Below are positions 62,081 through 64,000 of a DNA stretch of 64,000 nt, one piece after another; position 1 is the stretch's first letter, and each line of letters opens with the position of its first letter. The DNA comes from Bradyrhizobium sp. Ghvi (lineage in GTDB: Bacteria > Pseudomonadota > Alphaproteobacteria > Rhizobiales > Xanthobacteraceae). The stretch spans positions 124,001-188,000 of the forward strand of contig NZ_FOVU01000005.1 in NCBI RefSeq assembly GCF_900115265.1, written 5' to 3'. A program made the translations under genes and the position numbers. A model generated the notes under the pieces. It did no database searches. It was not told the DNA's origin and saw nothing but the letters and a program-made list of their open reading frames with translations.

Positions 62081-62953
62081 ATGACAACCACAGCTTATCA
62101 GGCCCTGGGCCGCAACGATGAAGATGCGGTCCTCCTCCCTTTCGCCAGATCGCATCTGGAAGGCGCCCTGAAGCTCTCGCGGGAGATGTCCTGGCCCTAT
62201 CGGCTCGAAGATTGGGATGTCGCGCTGCAGCTGGGAAAAGGCTTTGTTCTGGAGCGCGGCGGGACGGTGATCGGGACCGCGGCATGGTGGCCATATGGTG
62301 AGACCCATGCTTCCGCTGGTATGATCATCGTCGCGAAGACCGCTCAGGGCCGTGGCTATGGTGCCCGGCTCATGGATGCGTTGCTGACGTCCGCGCGTCC
62401 AAGAAGCATTGCGTTGAATTCGACCGCCGAAGGCCAGGCGCTTTACCAGCGGCGCGGCTTCGTCCCCGTCGGGGTGATCCATCAGCATCAGGGAATTCCC
62501 GGCGAACGACACAAGACGTCCCGGTCGGACCTCGTGAGGTCGATGACAGTAACCGATTTTGAGGCGATCATGCGTCTCGATCGCGATGCTACGGGCTTGG
62601 AGAGGCGACGAATGCTCGAAAAGCTGCTCCACAGCGGTGATGGGTATGTCCTGCAGCGCGACGGCATGGCACGCGGCTACGCTATCTGCCGGCTTTTCGG
62701 CCGCGGTCATGTCATCGGTCCTGTGGTCGCCGAAACTGCGACCGATGCACGGGCGCTGATCGAGGCTGCGCTCGCGCGGCTCGGCAAAGCTTTTGTCCGC
62801 ATTGACACCTCCGCCACATCGCAAATCGGGGAGTGGCTGGAACGCATTGGCCTCGAGCAGGTCGGGGATGCCACCACCATGATCCTGGGCACGCCGGCAC
62901 CATCGAGCGGGCCGGCGCGCGTCTTTGCGATTCCCAATCAGTCGTTCGGCTAG
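62081..62953 (+). CDS. Tandem GNAT acetyltransferase (paralogue of 46106-46984)
   Basis: 290 residues. First GNAT domain with MIIVAKTAQGRGYGARLMDALL (acetyl-CoA loop) and ALNSTAEGQALYQRRGF. Second domain with LFGRGHVIGPVVAETATDA and FVRIDTSATSQIGEWLERIGLEQVGDATTM, the same blocks as in the gene 16 kb upstream. ATG 62081; the frame upstream is not coding-like. It lies 187 bases after the oxidase in the same direction and 11 bases before the PLP enzyme gene, so it is part of this catabolic unit. Confidence 0.86.
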   Translation: MTTTAYQALGRNDEDAVLLPFARSHLEGALKLSREMSWPYRLEDWDVALQLGKGFVLERGGTVIGTAAWWPYGETHASAGMIIVAKTAQGRGYGARLMDALLTSARPRSIALNSTAEGQALYQRRGFVPVGVIHQHQGIPGERHKTSRSDLVRSMTVTDFEAIMRLDRDATGLERRRMLEKLLHSGDGYVLQRDGMARGYAICRLFGRGHVIGPVVAETATDARALIEAALARLGKAFVRIDTSATSQIGEWLERIGLEQVGDATTMILGTPAPSSGPARVFAIPNQSFG

Positions 62954-62964
62954 GAGATATCGAC

Positions 62965-64000
62965 GTGCTACGCGAGGAGATAAGCGGAACGGACCACCAG
63001 AACGCCGACACGGCTGTCACGCTCGGCAGGCTGGCAACGCCGGCTCTCCTGCTCGATAAGTATCGGCTGGATCGCAATCTCGCTCGCCTGTCTTCGCGCA
63101 TGGCGGAGCGGGGCATCGTGTTGCGTCCCCACATGAAGACCGCGAAATCGATCGATGTGGCTCGGCGCGTCTATCCGTCCGAACCGGGGCCTATCACCGT
63201 CTCCACGCTGGCGGAAGCCGAGTACTTCGCGCGGCACGGTTTTCGCGACATGACTTATGCGGTGGGTCTTGCACCTCACACCGCCGAAAGAGCGATGCGT
63301 CTGCGCAAAGCAGGCGTCGACCTCAAGGTGCTGCTCGATTCGCCGGAGCAGGCAAGAATGCTCGGCGCCGTCGGTCTTGCCGCTGGTGTGACCCCGACCG
63401 CGTTCATCGAGATCGACTGCGATGGTCACCGCGGCGGGCTGACAACGAGCGATCCAAAGCTCATTGCAGTCGCCGCCGCGCTGAGCGAGGCCGGCGTCAA
63501 GCTCGCCGGGATCCTCACCCATGCCGGTGAATCCTACAGCCTCTTCACGCCCGAGTCTCTCGTCGCTGCCGCGGAGAACGAGAGGGCGGTGGCGATCGCC
63601 GCGGCGGGAGCGTTGCGGGGGGCGGGGCACGAATGCCCCATCGTGAGCGTTGGCTCGACCCCGACGGCCCATTTCGCCGAAGACCTGACCGGCGTGACGG
63701 AAATGCGGGCCGGCGTCTACATGTTCTTCGACCTCGTCATGCACGGTGTTGGTGTGTGCACGACGGACGACATTGCAATCTCGGTGCTCACGACCGTGAT
63801 CGGCACGAAGCCCGAGAAGGGCTGGATCTTGGTCGATGCGGGGTGGATGGCGCTGTCGCGCGACCGCGGCACCGCCGCGCAGCGGGTTGACCAGGGGTAT
63901 GGTCTGGTCTGCGACGTGGCCGGCAAGGTCTATCCGGACCTGATCGTCTCCCAGGCGAGCCAGGAGCACGGCATCCTCGCCATCAGGCCCGGCTCGGCTC
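62965..64000 (+). CDS. D-threonine aldolase/alanine racemase-like PLP enzyme (3' end outside window)
   Basis: At least 345 residues from a GTG at 62965, with GGAG eight bases upstream; no stop before the window edge. The N-terminus TPALLLDKYRLDRNLARLSSRMAERG and LRPHMKTAKS (PLP-Lys about 58) are typical of the DSD1/D-threonine aldolase family. Further landmarks: STLAEAEYFARHGF, IEIDCDGHRGGL, GILTHAGESY, VSVGSTPTAHFAEDLTGVTEMRAGVYMFFD and VDAGWMALSRDRGTA. It cleaves, dehydrates or racemises a D-amino acid. It closes the visible part of the operon. Confidence 0.9.
   Translation, partial: MLREEISGTDHQNADTAVTLGRLATPALLLDKYRLDRNLARLSSRMAERGIVLRPHMKTAKSIDVARRVYPSEPGPITVSTLAEAEYFARHGFRDMTYAVGLAPHTAERAMRLRKAGVDLKVLLDSPEQARMLGAVGLAAGVTPTAFIEIDCDGHRGGLTTSDPKLIAVAAALSEAGVKLAGILTHAGESYSLFTPESLVAAAENERAVAIAAAGALRGAGHECPIVSVGSTPTAHFAEDLTGVTEMRAGVYMFFDLVMHGVGVCTTDDIAISVLTTVIGTKPEKGWILVDAGWMALSRDRGTAAQRVDQGYGLVCDVAGKVYPDLIVSQASQEHGILAIRPGSA

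Noticed and set aside
1..64000. CRISPR array, prophage or insertion sequence
   Set aside because: No regularly spaced repeats, phage structural genes or intact transposase were seen on either strand; only one integrase fragment remains.

Overview
The window is high-GC DNA of an alphaproteobacterium, most likely a Bradyrhizobium or close relative. The basis is gene content and codon use: urtABCDE next to formamidase and aliphatic amidase, DHA2 efflux pumps, several winged-helix/ATPase/TPR regulators, and decayed tRNA-Gln and initiator-tRNA-Met 3' ends of rhizobial type. No intact rRNA, tRNA, insertion sequence or CRISPR array was seen. The first gene (chemoreceptor) and the last gene (PLP-dependent D-amino-acid aldolase/racemase family) run off the window edges.

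1-32 kb, accessory redox and detoxification region. After the chemoreceptor tail come a redoxin, a MOSC/ferredoxin-reductase/2Fe-2S fusion, a DJ-1/PfpI protein and an unknown 235-residue protein. Three paralogous giant regulators follow (about 950 residues each: OmpR-type winged helix, STAND-like ATPase, TPR-like tail). A small soluble HWE/HisKA_2 kinase lies among them, and a lone molybdopterin oxidoreductase is translationally coupled to the third. Then comes a catabolic run: VOC protein; Tat-exported epoxide hydrolase; crotonase; 2Fe-2S and molybdopterin subunits of an isoquinoline-1-oxidoreductase-type dehydrogenase; OsmC; cupin; enolase-superfamily enzyme. An efflux fragment, a TetR gene divergent from an EmrAB-type pump, and an aldo/keto reductase follow. 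TAAC direct repeats with 10-bp periodicity stand upstream of five transcription units here and look like operators for the giant regulators. The region carries tRNA-derived repeats at both ends and a broken integrase at the right end, which fits an old genomic island.

32-46 kb, urea and short-chain amide utilisation. A hybrid histidine kinase whose sensor is a whole NCS1-type permease, plus a LuxR-type response regulator, is divergent from urtABCDE, fmdA (formamidase), an FmdB-type zinc ribbon protein and amiE (aliphatic amidase). The divergent promoter region holds a direct repeat enclosing an inverted repeat, a good candidate operator. A strong hairpin follows urtA, and palindromic intergenic elements sit between urtD and urtE and before the zinc ribbon gene.

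46-64 kb, amino-compound uptake and catabolism. It contains a tandem-GNAT acetyltransferase, a GhrA-like 2-hydroxyacid dehydrogenase, a cupin, a succinate-semialdehyde-type dehydrogenase, a type II haloacid dehalogenase and a class III aminotransferase broken by a one-base frameshift. An Lrp/AsnC regulator and a DAO-family oxidase come next. They are followed by an operon for a Dpp/Opp-type ABC importer (fused double ATPase, Tat-type binding protein, two permeases), a PuuB/OrdL-like oxidase, a second tandem-GNAT protein and the PLP enzyme at the edge. The pattern (importer, oxidase, transaminase, semialdehyde dehydrogenase, Lrp) suggests catabolism of an amine, amino acid or peptide-like compound; the substrate is not evident.
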